64,000 nucleotides of DNA. It comes from Actinokineospora fastidiosa. Lineage in GTDB: Bacteria > Actinomycetota > Actinomycetes > Mycobacteriales > Pseudonocardiaceae. Below, piece by piece: positions 1 through 8,893 of this stretch. The notes under the pieces were generated by a model that searched no databases, was not told where the DNA came from, and saw only the letters and a program-made list of their open reading frames with translations. The position numbers and the translations under genes were made by a program. The stretch is from the NCBI RefSeq assembly GCF_014648415.1, contig NZ_BMRB01000009.1, positions 1-64,000 of the forward strand, in the 5' to 3' direction. Positions within the stretch are counted from its first letter, which is position 1. Each line of letters opens with the position of its first letter.

Positions 1-21
1 AGCCGCTCCGGGCACCTCTCC
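1..21 (-). tRNA. tRNA-Ser-like gene, 5' part only (cut by window edge)
   Basis: The 5' acceptor strand GGAGAGG and the start of the D arm are identical to the two complete copies that follow. The 12-nt spacer to the next copy is also identical. The rest lies outside the window. It shows that the array has at least three members and continues to the left. Confidence 0.5.
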
Positions 22-33
22 TGGTGGGGGGTT

Positions 34-120
<87 letters not shown>

Positions 121-132
121 TGGTGGGGGGTT

Positions 133-219
133 TGGCGGAGAGGGCAGGATTCGAACCTGCGCGGGCCAGTGGCCCTTCCTGTGAACAGGAACCCGATAAG
201 CCGCTCCGGGCACCTCTCC
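133..219 (-). tRNA. Class II tRNA-Ser-like gene with abnormal anticodon arm, second full copy
   Basis: Also 87 nt with encoded CCA. Acceptor, D, variable and T arms match the neighbouring copy with only a few changes (variable loop ACT, D-loop TTAT). The anticodon hairpin is TTCCTGTTCACAGGAA. Compared with the other copy the inner pair changes from C-G to T-A, so pairing is preserved and the loop stays closed. Two copies keeping the closed hairpin by compensatory change argues against random decay. If read as a 6-nt loop, the bases after U33 would be UCA, but this is speculative. Confidence 0.55.
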
Positions 220-272
220 TGGTCTTGCCTTGCTGGAACCCACTATGCCGACAAGACCTGACGGACCCCTGA

Positions 273-1502
273 CTAATCCATGACCTCCAGCCGCAGCGTG
301 TCCAGCGGGTACAGGACCTTCCCGGTGACCTCCTCGCCGAAGCTCTCGCTGTCGGCGCGGGTCCAGGTGCGGCCGCCCTCCGCCTCGACGAAGGCGTAGG
401 AGACCTTGGCGCGGACCTCGGTCTCCACCTGCTCGGTGAGCTCCTGGGTGCTGCTCGCCGACATCTCGATCTCCTGGACCATCTGGACCGCGTTGACGGC
501 CAGGACCCGCTTGTCGCCGAGGTTGTAGTAGCAGTCGCCGGTCAGGCGGTCGCCGTCGTCGTTGACCGCCTCGACCAGCACCCGGCCGGAGCGGGGGATG
601 ACGATGCCGTCGCAGGTGAACGGGCCGTACCGGGTGTCGCAGTGGGCGGTCTCGTCCGGCTCGGACTTCTTGCCGTCGTCGCCGATGAACTTGACCGTCG
701 GGTCGTAGCTGTGCTCGAGGTAGCTGGCGCCGCGCTCGTCCGTGGTGTGCATGGCGAGGCTGAAGTCGACGGTGACGGTGCCCAGCTCGGGGTCGTCGCG
801 GACCGGGCCCTCCTGCACCTCGATGGTCATCTCCTTCTGGTCGAGGCTCTGCGAGGAGTTGTTGATCTCCATCGTGATGTACGCGTACGCCTGGACCCGG
901 CCGCGCTCCAGCGTGTCGGCGGGCAGGGTGAACCGCACCTCCTCGCTGGCCGCCAGGTCGATCTCGTGGTTGGCGAACTCCGACCCCAGCACCATCGTCA
1001 GCGTCGCCCGGCCGGACTGCTCCAGGCCGAGGTTGCGCACCTGGACCTCCAGCACGCCGCCCGCGGTGTCGAACGCCTCGCCGCGCGGGGGCGTCATGCC
1101 CTCGACCGCGCCCGCCTCGAACTCGAAGACGGTGATCTCCAGCTCCGGCGGCTGGACGTACCCGCCCGCCGCGCCCGCGCCGTTCACGGTGAACTCGGCC
1201 CGCTCCTGGCCGAGCACCTGGGACATCCCGTCCACCTCGGCGTACACCATCACGTCCAGCGGGTGCGTCCCCGCGGGCAGCGCGCCCACGACGAACTGCG
1301 CCCACTGCTTCTCCCCGGCCCCGACGCTGAGGCCCACGGCCTCGGTGCGGTTGGCGACGGAGAAGTTGACACCGACCGTGATCGGCTCGCCGTCGTCGTT
1401 GCTGATCTGGGCGAACACCTGCACCTCGGTGTGCTCGTCCAGCACGCCGGACGTGCCGTCCGCGCGCCCCGCCCCGACCTGGTGCACTGTCACCGATGCC
1501 AT
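273..1502 (-). CDS. Hypothetical protein with tandem beta-sandwich (CARDB-like) regions
   Basis: About 409 residues. I chose the ATG opening MASVTVHQVG because GAAGGG stands 8 nt upstream; a longer in-frame reading to 1619 exists. The sequence alternates beta-rich stretches (for example LEVQVRNLGLEQSGRATLTM) typical of CARDB or Ig-like domains that handle protein interactions. No signal peptide or membrane segment is seen, so it is probably cytoplasmic. The last third has four cysteines. No catalytic motif is recognisable. It lies about 3 kb from the CHAT-lipase pair, whose protease also has a long non-catalytic N-terminal region, but a link is only inference. Confidence 0.7.
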   Translation of the reverse strand: MASVTVHQVGAGRADGTSGVLDEHTEVQVFAQISNDDGEPITVGVNFSVANRTEAVGLSVGAGEKQWAQFVVGALPAGTHPLDVMVYAEVDGMSQVLGQERAEFTVNGAGAAGGYVQPPELEITVFEFEAGAVEGMTPPRGEAFDTAGGVLEVQVRNLGLEQSGRATLTMVLGSEFANHEIDLAASEEVRFTLPADTLERGRVQAYAYITMEINNSSQSLDQKEMTIEVQEGPVRDDPELGTVTVDFSLAMHTTDERGASYLEHSYDPTVKFIGDDGKKSEPDETAHCDTRYGPFTCDGIVIPRSGRVLVEAVNDDGDRLTGDCYYNLGDKRVLAVNAVQMVQEIEMSASSTQELTEQVETEVRAKVSYAFVEAEGGRTWTRADSESFGEEVTGKVLYPLDTLRLEVMD

Positions 1503-1611
1503 CGCGTCATCCCTTCGCAGACTTGCCGCCATCGTGTCCGCGCCCGCGCGGGCCGGTCGATGCCCGACGGGGCAGTCAGCGGGGCTGAGTTCGGCGACTA
1601 CCGTCGCAGGT

Positions 1612-2274
1612 GTGTTCACCGCCTACGGCGCGTCGCACGGGGTGGTCATCGCCCTCTTCGTCGCGGGGGCGGCCGCCCTGGTGCTCGCCGGGCGCAGCCG
1701 CCCGTCGCGGGTCGCCGAGCGGGCGGTGGCGGTCGGCACGGCGGCCCTGTTCGCGGCCATGGTGGTCTACCTGAACGTCCCCGGCCGGTTCGACCCCGCG
1801 CACACGCTGCCGCTGCAGCTGTCGGACCTGGTGACGGTCTCGGCGATCTGCGCGCTGTGGTCGCGGGCGCAGTGGGCGTTCGCGCTGACCTACTACTGGG
1901 GTCTCGTGCTGAGCACGCAGGCGCTGGTCTCGCCCGCCCTGCGCGGGCCCGACTTCCCGAGCGCGGAGTTCCTGGTGTTCTGGGGCCTGCACCTGCTCGT
2001 GGTGTGGGTGGCGGTCTACCAGACCTGGGGCCTGGGCATGCGTCCCACGTGGCGCGACTACCGCACGGCGGTCGCGGTGAGTCTCGTCTGGGCGGCCGTC
2101 GCGCTGACGACCAACGCGGCGACCGGCGGCAACTACGGCTTCCTCAGCCGCAAGCCCGAGGTCGACTCGCTGCTCGACCTGCTCGGCCCGTGGCCTTGGT
2201 ACCTGATCCCGGAGACCGCGCTGGTCCTGGGCGTCTGGGCGCTGATGACCTGGCCGTGGACGCGGCGGCGCTGA
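1612..2274 (+). CDS. YwaF/TIGR02206-type integral membrane protein
   Basis: A 220-residue multi-pass membrane protein with about six hydrophobic segments. The conserved LPLQLSDL signature after the second segment, an HLLVVW segment, and the NYGFLSRKP and GPWPWYL motifs near the C-terminus are typical of the TIGR02206/YwaF family. The function of the family is unknown. The GTG start follows the divergent beta-sandwich gene by about 110 bp. Its stop codon abuts the stop of the convergent polyprenyl synthetase gene. Confidence 0.85.
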   Translation: MFTAYGASHGVVIALFVAGAAALVLAGRSRPSRVAERAVAVGTAALFAAMVVYLNVPGRFDPAHTLPLQLSDLVTVSAICALWSRAQWAFALTYYWGLVLSTQALVSPALRGPDFPSAEFLVFWGLHLLVVWVAVYQTWGLGMRPTWRDYRTAVAVSLVWAAVALTTNAATGGNYGFLSRKPEVDSLLDLLGPWPWYLIPETALVLGVWALMTWPWTRRR

Positions 2275-3261
2275 TCAGCGGTCCCGGTGCACCAGGTGGT
2301 GCGCCAGCCCGGCCAGCTCGGCGTACCCGCGTGGCGGCAGGTCGGCCCGGCGCAGGTCCTCCAGGGCGGCGGCCAGCAGGTCGTCGGCCTGGCGCAGGCA
2401 GTGCGCCCGCCCGCCCGCCCGCTCCACCAGCTCGGCGGCGCGCACCACGTCGGCGGCGGAGAGCGCGCGCGGGGCGTGGTACAGCGCGGCCAGCTCGCGG
2501 CCCGCCGGGGTGCCCGAGGCGAGGGCGGCCAGCACGGGCAGGGTCTTCTTGCGCCGGTCCAGGTCGGCGTACACCGGCTTGCCGGTCACGTCCGGGTCGC
2601 CCCAGATGCCCAGCACGTCGTCGACGAGCTGGTAGGCCAGCCCCAGCCGCTCGCCGAAGCGGCGCAGCCCGGGCGCGCCGAGCACGACCGCGGCCGTGAT
2701 CAGCGCGCCCGTCTTGCGCTCCGCGGTGCGCAGCCCCTCGGCCAGCGTGACGTCGGCGCGGCGCTCGAAGGACAGGTCGGCGGCCTGGCCGTCCTGGTAG
2801 GCCGTCACCGCCGAGGTCAGCAGCCGGACGGCGGCGGCGTCCGGGGCGATGACGTCGTAGGCCAGCGCCAGCAGGGCGTCGCCCGCCAGCATCGCCGCGC
2901 CGCGGCCGAACACCGCCCACGCGGCGGGCCTGCCGCGCCGGGCGCGGTCGCCGTCGACGATGTCGTCGTGCAGCCGGGTGTAGTTGTGCGCCAGCTCGAT
3001 GGCGACCGCGGCGGGCACGGCGTCCGCGCCGACCGCGGCCGCGGCCGCCAGGGTGAGCGCGGGCCGCACGCCCTTGCCGCCGTCGGCGGTCCTCGGCTGC
3101 CCGTGCTCGTCCCACCAGCCCAGGTGGTACCCGGCGACGTGACGCGTGGACGACGGCAGCGCGTCCACCGCGGCGCGCAGCCCGGGATCGATGACCGCCC
3201 GCGCGTGCGCCAGCAGGTCGGGGGCGCCCCGGTGGCCGCAGACAAGATCGAGTACGGACAC
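2275..3261 (-). CDS. Polyprenyl synthetase (geranylgeranyl/farnesyl diphosphate synthase family)
   Basis: It condenses isopentenyl diphosphate with allylic diphosphates to give a C15-C20 or longer prenyl diphosphate for terpenoid or carotenoid synthesis. Both aspartate-rich motifs are present: LHDDIVDGD (DDxxD) and LVDDVLGIWGD followed by a GKP segment. KGVRPAL is the usual N-terminal substrate region. The start is uncertain: GTG at 3261 has a GGGGGA purine stretch upstream, but in-frame GTG at 3285 and TTG at 3306 are possible. No terpene cyclase lies beside it in this window, so the end product is unknown. Confidence 0.85.
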   Translation of the reverse strand: MSVLDLVCGHRGAPDLLAHARAVIDPGLRAAVDALPSSTRHVAGYHLGWWDEHGQPRTADGGKGVRPALTLAAAAAVGADAVPAAVAIELAHNYTRLHDDIVDGDRARRGRPAAWAVFGRGAAMLAGDALLALAYDVIAPDAAAVRLLTSAVTAYQDGQAADLSFERRADVTLAEGLRTAERKTGALITAAVVLGAPGLRRFGERLGLAYQLVDDVLGIWGDPDVTGKPVYADLDRRKKTLPVLAALASGTPAGRELAALYHAPRALSAADVVRAAELVERAGGRAHCLRQADDLLAAALEDLRRADLPPRGYAELAGLAHHLVHRDR

Positions 3262-3386
3262 CGCGTCCCCCAGGTCCCGGCCCACAATGTCTACTGTGGA
3301 CTGCAAGCGTGGCTGATCGGCGATGACGCTAACACCGGGCCGCCCGCGCGGTGCGGTGAGCGCGGGGCAACCACCCGAACCGGTGG

Positions 3387-4775
3387 TCAGCCCGGGAGCC
3401 AGCGGTCCAGCGCGGTGTGCACGCGCGGATGCGACCAGTACGTCATGTGGTCGACGCCGTGCGCGCTCTCGAACACCTCGGGCTCGGCGAGCGGGAACGC
3501 GGCGGCGCCGTTGGCCGAGTGCACGCCCTCGGTCGGGACCACCAGGTCGTTGGGCGCGGCGCCGAAGACCGCGTCCATCAGCCCGTCGCGCAGCCCGCGC
3601 GCCATCGGCGATCCGGGCGGCGGCTCGTAGTCGGCGGTGATGCCGTGGTAGGTCGCGGTGACCGGGCCGCACGCGTTGAGCTTGGCCAGGAACTCCCCGG
3701 ACGGGTTCATCGACATGAGGCCGTCCAGGCCGCGGAACGCGCCGACGGCGAGTTGCTTGAGGACGGTCAGCACCATGTCGATCAGGTCGGTGACGCCGTT
3801 GTCCGGCACCAGCTGCAGCCAGTTCGTCAGCCGGTCCATCCAGGACGCCAGGTGCTCGGGGTCGGCCAGCGCGGTGCCCGCGTTGGGCGTGCCGACCATC
3901 ACCAGCGTGCGCACGGCGAAGCGGTCGGGGGTCAGGCCGAGCTCGCCGCCCAGCTCGCACAGCGCCCGGCCGACCAGGCCGCCGCGGGAGTGCGCGACCA
4001 CGTCCAGCCGCAGCCCCGCGGCCGGGGGCACCATCGACACCAGCGCGCGGGCGTTGGCCAGCGGGTCCACCGACAGCGTGTGGTGGTCGTAGGCGACCAC
4101 GCGCCCGCCGTAGCGGGTGTGGAGGTCGCCGAGCAGGGACGTCGGCAGCCCGGCGAACCCCGTGCGGGTCGTGCTTCCCGTGCCGTGCAGGAACAACAGC
4201 GCCGGGCCCTCGGCCAACGCCGACCAGTCGGGCACGCCCGCGGTGACGCCGACCAGCCCCTCGGGCCGGTTGCGCTCCTCCCACCGCCGCACGAAGAAGT
4301 CGCCCACGCGCCCGAGCACCGGGTCGATGAGCGGGAACACCAGCACCTTGAGCAGCTTCGAGCCGACCGCGCCGAGCAGGCCGCGCTCCCCGGGCTCCGA
4401 CGGCGGCGCCGCCGTGACGGGGATCGTGTACGTCCTGCGGTCCTCGCCTCGGTCGGTCGCCTCCTCCGCCGCCTCGGGCAGGTGCCAGCGCAGCACGCCG
4501 TCCTCGTCGGCGGCGAGCACCAGCTGGCCGAGGCCGGTGCCCGGGCCGGGCACCTCCACGACCAACTCGCCGGAGTCCGGCGTGGTGACCTCGACGGTCA
4601 GCTGGGTGTCGTAGTCGGCGCGGTCCAGGGCCTCGGCCAGCAGCGGCCGGTCGTGGCCGCGCAGGCCGGGCGACCCCGGCGGGTGCACCGCGACCTCGCC
4701 GGTCATGCCCGGCGCCGTCACCACGACGTCGCCGACGCGCACAGGGGCGCCATCGGGTCGCAGCCGCTCAGCCAT
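3387..4775 (-). CDS. Lipase-like alpha/beta hydrolase coupled to a CHAT protease
   Basis: 462 residues. The C-terminal half is a lipase-type alpha/beta hydrolase: oxyanion-hole LHGTGS at about 196-201, nucleophile elbow AHSRGG with Ser263, a GTPNAGTAL segment, and a likely catalytic His in the DHMTYWSH region near the end. The first 180 residues are a beta-rich extension with no catalytic motif. No signal peptide is visible, so it may act inside the cell. Its ATG lies inside the end of the upstream CHAT protease gene (8-bp overlap), implying coupled translation. A role as an effector activated or controlled by the protease is inference. Confidence 0.8.
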   Translation of the reverse strand: MAERLRPDGAPVRVGDVVVTAPGMTGEVAVHPPGSPGLRGHDRPLLAEALDRADYDTQLTVEVTTPDSGELVVEVPGPGTGLGQLVLAADEDGVLRWHLPEAAEEATDRGEDRRTYTIPVTAAPPSEPGERGLLGAVGSKLLKVLVFPLIDPVLGRVGDFFVRRWEERNRPEGLVGVTAGVPDWSALAEGPALLFLHGTGSTTRTGFAGLPTSLLGDLHTRYGGRVVAYDHHTLSVDPLANARALVSMVPPAAGLRLDVVAHSRGGLVGRALCELGGELGLTPDRFAVRTLVMVGTPNAGTALADPEHLASWMDRLTNWLQLVPDNGVTDLIDMVLTVLKQLAVGAFRGLDGLMSMNPSGEFLAKLNACGPVTATYHGITADYEPPPGSPMARGLRDGLMDAVFGAAPNDLVVPTEGVHSANGAAAFPLAEPEVFESAHGVDHMTYWSHPRVHTALDRWLPG

Positions 4776-6783
4776 GCGTGCTCTCCGTTCGCTCCATCGC
4801 CAGCCGGGGGTGGCCGAAGAACTGGTAGGCCAGCGCGGTCGCGGGCCTGCCGTCCCTGGTGTGCCGGGAGACCCGCGAGCGCCAGCGGCGCAGGACCTCC
4901 GCGGGCGGCACGCCGGAGTAGGCCAGCCGGTAGAACTCGTCCGCCGCGGCCGACGCCGACTCGTCGTGGACGTTCCACAGCGGCGCGACGACGCCCGAGG
5001 CCCCGGCGGCCAGGAACGCCCGCGCCAGCCCGGAGTAGTCGCCGAGCACCTCGCCGCCCGCGCCGACCTGGCAGGCGTTGAGGAACACGAACGGCCTGCC
5101 GGTGAAGTCCAGCGCGGCCACCTGGTCCGGGTGCAGGAACCGGTGCCGGGTCCGCCCGCCGGACTCGGCCAGCAGCACCAGTCCCTCCTGGACGGACTCG
5201 GGGTCGTAGCGGCCGTGCAGGGCGAAGTGCAGCACGTCGGCGCGCGGGCCCGCGTCCAGCGCGTCCAGCACCGCCGAGTGCAGCGGGCCGATCTCCTCGC
5301 ACGGCGGGTAGCGCTCGGCCAGGCGGGCAGCCTCGGCCTCGGCGTGCGGCAGCCGCGCCCAGCCGGGCACGCCCTCGTACCGGGCGGTGACCACCGCGTG
5401 CGAGCCCGCTCGCACCCGGACCGGCGGGGTCGGCGCGGGCCTGCCCCTGGCCAGCACCCAACGGCCGACCGCGGCCGTCGCGCCGAGGAACGGCGAGCCG
5501 TCCTCCGCGCCGTCCATCACCGCCAGCTCCCACGGCACGTGCGGTTCGGTGCTCAGCAGCAGAACGGTCGGCACCCCGACCCGTCGGCGCACCGCGCGGA
5601 CGGCGTCGGCGACGGGTTCCGGAATCAGCTCGCCGATGCGCCTGCCGACGCCGATCAGCCGCAGCGCCGCGCCCCGCGCGTCGTCGCCGTAGCCGCCGAT
5701 GTCGATGCGCAGGGCGCGGGCGAAGGCCGCCGGGTCGTCGCCGAGGTCGCAGCGGAACGGGCCCGCGTCCGGGGCCACCCCGGGCAGCGGCGAGCGCACC
5801 GACCACAGCAGGGTCTGCCCGCGCACGTCCTCGCCGCGCTCCACGACGATCACCAGCTCCGGCCGGTCGGCGTCGAGCAGCGGGCGGATGTCGAGCACCC
5901 GGCCGTCGAACAGCGGCACCGTCCCGGACGGCGTCGCGGCGACCTCGATCTCCCGGGAGGCGAAGCCGCGCAGCCCGCCGCCGTGGTGGTACGCGGCGCC
6001 GATGTGCCTGCGGGCGCGCAGGTCCGGGCCGTCGATGGCGGTCATCCGCAGGTCGACGTGGCGCTGGTCCGGGTAGTCGACGGTGATCGGGTTGGCCCAG
6101 CCGACCGGGGTGAACGCGGCGGGGTCGTAGACGACCACGATCTCCAGCCGCACCGAGCCGAGCGGCAGCGGGATGGCGCCGGTGCCCAGCAGCGCCGGGT
6201 CGCGGCGGTCGGTCAGGCCGACCCGCAGGGTGAACGTCTCGCCGCCGGACACCGACGCGGGCGCGCGCAGCAGCGGCCACGCCTCCTCCGCGGGCGCCGC
6301 GCCGACGTGGCCCTTGGGTTTGTCGTCGATGAGCCGATCACGGTCGGACCTGGGCCTGCCGCCGGTCTTGGGGTACGGGCGGTCCAGCGGCGGGGACTCG
6401 TCGCCCATCCAGTCGTGGTCGCCCGCGCCGTACCCGCCGGGCGGTGTCCGGACGCCGCCCCAGTCAACCTGCCCGGGGCCAGCGGGTGCCCGCTCGGTCA
6501 GCGCGGAGTGCAGCAGGACGGCGGCGCTGGTCATGAGGTGCTCGTCCCAGAGCAGGTCGCGCAGCGCGGAGAGCAGGTCGGCCTCGGCGCAGTCCAGCAG
6601 TTCCGGCGGGACCTCCGTGGGCGGGGCGCCCCGCTCCAGCCAGGCGCGGGCCAGCCTGCGCAGCCGCCACACGGCCCGACCGCGCGCGGTGGCGCGCTCG
6701 GCGAGGAACTGGCGGGCGTACACCAGCCCGGCGGGATCGCCGAGCCAGGCCACGAGCCGGACCCGCTCCCACGCGCTCAGCAC
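4768..6783 (-). CDS. CHAT-domain (caspase-like) protease
   Basis: 671 residues, GTG start. The C-terminal 250 residues form a CHAT domain with the catalytic pair intact: His523 in LHFALHGRYD and Cys571 in VFLNACQVG, followed by GLARAFLAAGASGVVAPLW, a hallmark of the family. The first 400 residues are an unassigned helical then beta-rich region that could sense or recruit something. CHAT proteases cleave partner proteins, and several act in bacterial immunity or programmed death. It is the first gene of a two-gene operon with the lipase-like hydrolase, and it diverges from a pair of small membrane proteins. Confidence 0.88.
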   Translation of the reverse strand: MLSAWERVRLVAWLGDPAGLVYARQFLAERATARGRAVWRLRRLARAWLERGAPPTEVPPELLDCAEADLLSALRDLLWDEHLMTSAAVLLHSALTERAPAGPGQVDWGGVRTPPGGYGAGDHDWMGDESPPLDRPYPKTGGRPRSDRDRLIDDKPKGHVGAAPAEEAWPLLRAPASVSGGETFTLRVGLTDRRDPALLGTGAIPLPLGSVRLEIVVVYDPAAFTPVGWANPITVDYPDQRHVDLRMTAIDGPDLRARRHIGAAYHHGGGLRGFASREIEVAATPSGTVPLFDGRVLDIRPLLDADRPELVIVVERGEDVRGQTLLWSVRSPLPGVAPDAGPFRCDLGDDPAAFARALRIDIGGYGDDARGAALRLIGVGRRIGELIPEPVADAVRAVRRRVGVPTVLLLSTEPHVPWELAVMDGAEDGSPFLGATAAVGRWVLARGRPAPTPPVRVRAGSHAVVTARYEGVPGWARLPHAEAEAARLAERYPPCEEIGPLHSAVLDALDAGPRADVLHFALHGRYDPESVQEGLVLLAESGGRTRHRFLHPDQVAALDFTGRPFVFLNACQVGAGGEVLGDYSGLARAFLAAGASGVVAPLWNVHDESASAAADEFYRLAYSGVPPAEVLRRWRSRVSRHTRDGRPATALAYQFFGHPRLAMERTESTHG

Positions 6784-6860
6784 CGTCCTGTCACCCCCCT
6801 CGCGCCGCCATGCAAGGCTGTCACCGCCGCGAACGGCTCGGAGCCCGGGGGTGCCCTCGC

Positions 6861-7244
6861 ATGATCGACGTGTTGTCCACCGTCCTCACCTGGGCGGCGG
6901 TGGCCGCCGCGCTGTGGGCGCTCGTGCTCGTCGTGCTCAACCGTCCCCTGCTGCTGGACCGGCCCGCCAGCGGGCTGCTGGTCGTGTTCCTGCTCATTAT
7001 CGAACTCGCCCTGCTCGTCCAGGCCGTGATCGGCTTCATCCGGCTCGCGGGCGTCGACCGCGAGGTGGACGGGGTGTCCTTCGGCGGGTACCTGCTGGGC
7101 GGGCTGCTGCTGCTCCCGCTGGCGGTCTACTGGTCGATGCTGGAGCGCAGCCGCTGGGGCATGGCCGTCGTGGTCGTCGGCGCGCTGTTGATCCCCGTGG
7201 TCGTGGTGCGGCTCACCGAGATCTGGTCGGTGACCGGTGGCTGA
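6861..7244 (+). CDS. Small four-helix membrane protein
   Basis: 127 residues with four hydrophobic segments (for example AAVAAALWALVLVVL and LLLLPLAVYW). GGGGG stands upstream of the ATG. No family is recognised. It diverges from the CHAT protease gene and overlaps the next membrane protein gene by 8 bp, so the two are probably co-translated. It could be the membrane partner or target of the CHAT-lipase pair, but only proximity supports that. Confidence 0.7.
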   Translation: MIDVLSTVLTWAAVAAALWALVLVVLNRPLLLDRPASGLLVVFLLIIELALLVQAVIGFIRLAGVDREVDGVSFGGYLLGGLLLLPLAVYWSMLERSRWGMAVVVVGALLIPVVVVRLTEIWSVTGG

Positions 7245-7614
7245 GCTCCGTTCGGGGCCGGGCAGGCTCCTGGTCGCGGTGTACGCGGTGTTCGCCCTGG
7301 CCGCGTGCGCGCGCTCGGCGGTGCAGCTGGCGACCCGGTTCGACCGCGCCCCGCTGGCGTACCTGCTCTCCGCGCTCGCCGCCGCCGTCTACGTGGTGGC
7401 GACCGTCGCACTGGTCAAGGGCGCGCGCAGGCTCGCCGTGATCGCGTGCCTGGTGGAGCTGGTCGGAGTGCTCGCGGTCGGCACGGCGAGCCTGCTGGCG
7501 CCGTCGGCGTTCCCGGACGCCACGGTGTGGTCGGGCTTCGGGCAGGGCTACGGCTACATCCCGGCAGTGCTGCCGGTGCTCGGGCTCTGGTGGCTGGCTA
7601 AAGCGCGCGCGTAA
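7237..7614 (+). CDS. Small membrane protein, second of a coupled pair
   Basis: 125 residues, GTG start within the end of the preceding gene. Four hydrophobic segments are visible, including LLVAVYAVFALAACA and AVLPVLGLWWLA. No known family is recognised. The 3' end overlaps the convergent thioesterase gene by 17 bp. Confidence 0.7.
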   Translation: MAELRSGPGRLLVAVYAVFALAACARSAVQLATRFDRAPLAYLLSALAAAVYVVATVALVKGARRLAVIACLVELVGVLAVGTASLLAPSAFPDATVWSGFGQGYGYIPAVLPVLGLWWLAKARA

Positions 7615-8356
7615 TGAGCGCGGCGATGCGCGCGTTCACGGCGGCCTGGTGGTCGGCCAGGTAGAAGTGGCCGCCGGGGAACTCCTCGACCGTGCAGGCC
7701 GCGGTCGTGTGCTCGGCCCACCGGTCGGCCTCGGGGCGGGAGACCTTCGGGTCGCTGTCGCCGATCAGCACGTGGATCGGGCAGTCCAGCCGAGGCGTTC
7801 CCGGGGTGAAGCGGTAGGTCTCCGCGGCGCGGTAGTCCGAGCGGATCGCGGGCAGCACCATGGCGACGATCTCCGGGTCGCTCAGCAGCGGGCCCTGGGT
7901 GCCGTCGAGCGTGCGGATCTCGTCGAGCAGGCCCGCGTCGTCGCGCTGGTGGACCCGCTCGTCGCGGGGCGCGCTCGGCGCGCGGCGGCCGGAGGCGACC
8001 AGGCAGGCCGGGATGACGCCGCACTCGCGCAGCCGCACGGCGACCTCGAAGGCGACCGAGGCGCCCATGCTGTGGCCGAAGAGCGCCAGCGGGAGGTCGG
8101 CCCACGGCTCCACGATGTCGACCAGCAGGTCGGCGAGGTCCTCGACGGTCTCGACGCAGGGCTCGTCGCGGCGGTCCTGGCGGCCGGGGTACTGCACGGC
8201 GAGCACCTCGATGTCCGGCGCGAGGTCGCGCGAGAGCGGGAAGTAGTAGCTCGCGCCGCCACCGGCGTGCGGCAGCGCCAGCAGCCGGGCCCGCGCGCGC
8301 GGCGACCGGTGGAACCGGCGGATCCACAGCTCGGTCGTGTCGGCGGGAGCGGTCAT
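7598..8356 (-). CDS. Type II thioesterase
   Basis: 252 residues. Type II thioesterases remove misprimed acyl groups from carrier proteins of polyketide or peptide synthetases. The serine hydrolase triad is visible: Ser96 in GHSMGA, Asp in LIGDSDPKV, and His in FPGGHFYL. The N-terminal LLALPHAGGGASYY and LAVQYPGR motifs are typical. AGGTGAT stands 7 nt before the ATG. No assembly line lies next to it; the nearest PKS gene is 30 kb away and lacks a carrier protein, so the partner is probably encoded elsewhere. Confidence 0.88.
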   Translation of the reverse strand: MTAPADTTELWIRRFHRSPRARARLLALPHAGGGASYYFPLSRDLAPDIEVLAVQYPGRQDRRDEPCVETVEDLADLLVDIVEPWADLPLALFGHSMGASVAFEVAVRLRECGVIPACLVASGRRAPSAPRDERVHQRDDAGLLDEIRTLDGTQGPLLSDPEIVAMVLPAIRSDYRAAETYRFTPGTPRLDCPIHVLIGDSDPKVSRPEADRWAEHTTAACTVEEFPGGHFYLADHQAAVNARIAALITRAL

Positions 8357-8664
8357 CGGGGGATCACCTCGGGGACTCGGGGGACGGCGGTCGCCATCAA
8401 TCGTCCCAGGGCGGGCTGACGCGCGAGCGCCGTTCCGACCGCAGGCGCGGAGGGTTACGAGATCGTCGGAGCGTACTGGGCCGAATGGGTGGTACTGGGT
8501 AGTAGATCGTTCAACTTGGGGCACAACGTGTAACTGGGCGCGCGTTCGGCCGATGGTCCGAATGGAACATGACCATCGAATGAACTCCGAGCGCTGCACC
8601 GGACGGCCGAATGCGATTCGGCCTGATGGTCGTGAGGGGCGCTCGGCGTCGAACGGGGGTGCCG
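8357..8664. other. Intergenic region between thioesterase and small membrane protein genes
   Basis: About 300 bp that must contain divergent promoters. I see no convincing promoter pair, RNA or repeat. The GC content appears somewhat lower than in the flanking genes around 8460-8620. Confidence 0.4.
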
Positions 8665-8859
8665 ATGTCCCTTTCCCTCTGGCTCGTCTGCGGGGTCGTG
8701 GTCGCGGTCGCGGCATGGCGGCTGCGGCTCGCCGCGGCGCGACTGCGCGCGATCCTCGGCGAGCCGCCCGAGGCGCAGCGCGCCGAGGTCGCCCCGGCGT
8801 CCGGCGAGCCGCCCGCCATCGCGTGGCCGCACCCGCCGGGCAGGCTGTGGGTGCGCTAG
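8665..8859 (+). CDS. Small single-pass membrane protein
   Basis: 64 residues beginning with one hydrophobic segment (LSLWLVCGVVVAVAAWRL), then an Arg/Ala-rich stretch and a Pro-rich tail. GGGGG stands 6 nt before the ATG, and a strong hairpin terminator follows at the stop codon. Both support a real small gene. No family is recognised. Confidence 0.55.
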   Translation: MSLSLWLVCGVVVAVAAWRLRLAAARLRAILGEPPEAQRAEVAPASGEPPAIAWPHPPGRLWVR

Positions 8860-8887
8860 GCCGGGCCGCGGGATCCGCGGCCCGGCC
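8859..8887. terminator. Bidirectional hairpin terminator
   Basis: A 13-bp perfect stem (GGCCGGGCCGCGG with CCGCGGCCCGGCC) closes on a 3-nt loop. It lies between two convergent genes and can serve both. There is no clear U tract, as is common in actinomycetes. Confidence 0.75.
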
Positions 8888-8893
8888 AGGGCG

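Noticed and set aside
133-219. Selenocysteine tRNA
   Set aside because: The possible UCA triplet and long variable arm are suggestive, but the acceptor is 7 bp and the anticodon loop is too short; no selenoprotein genes are seen.
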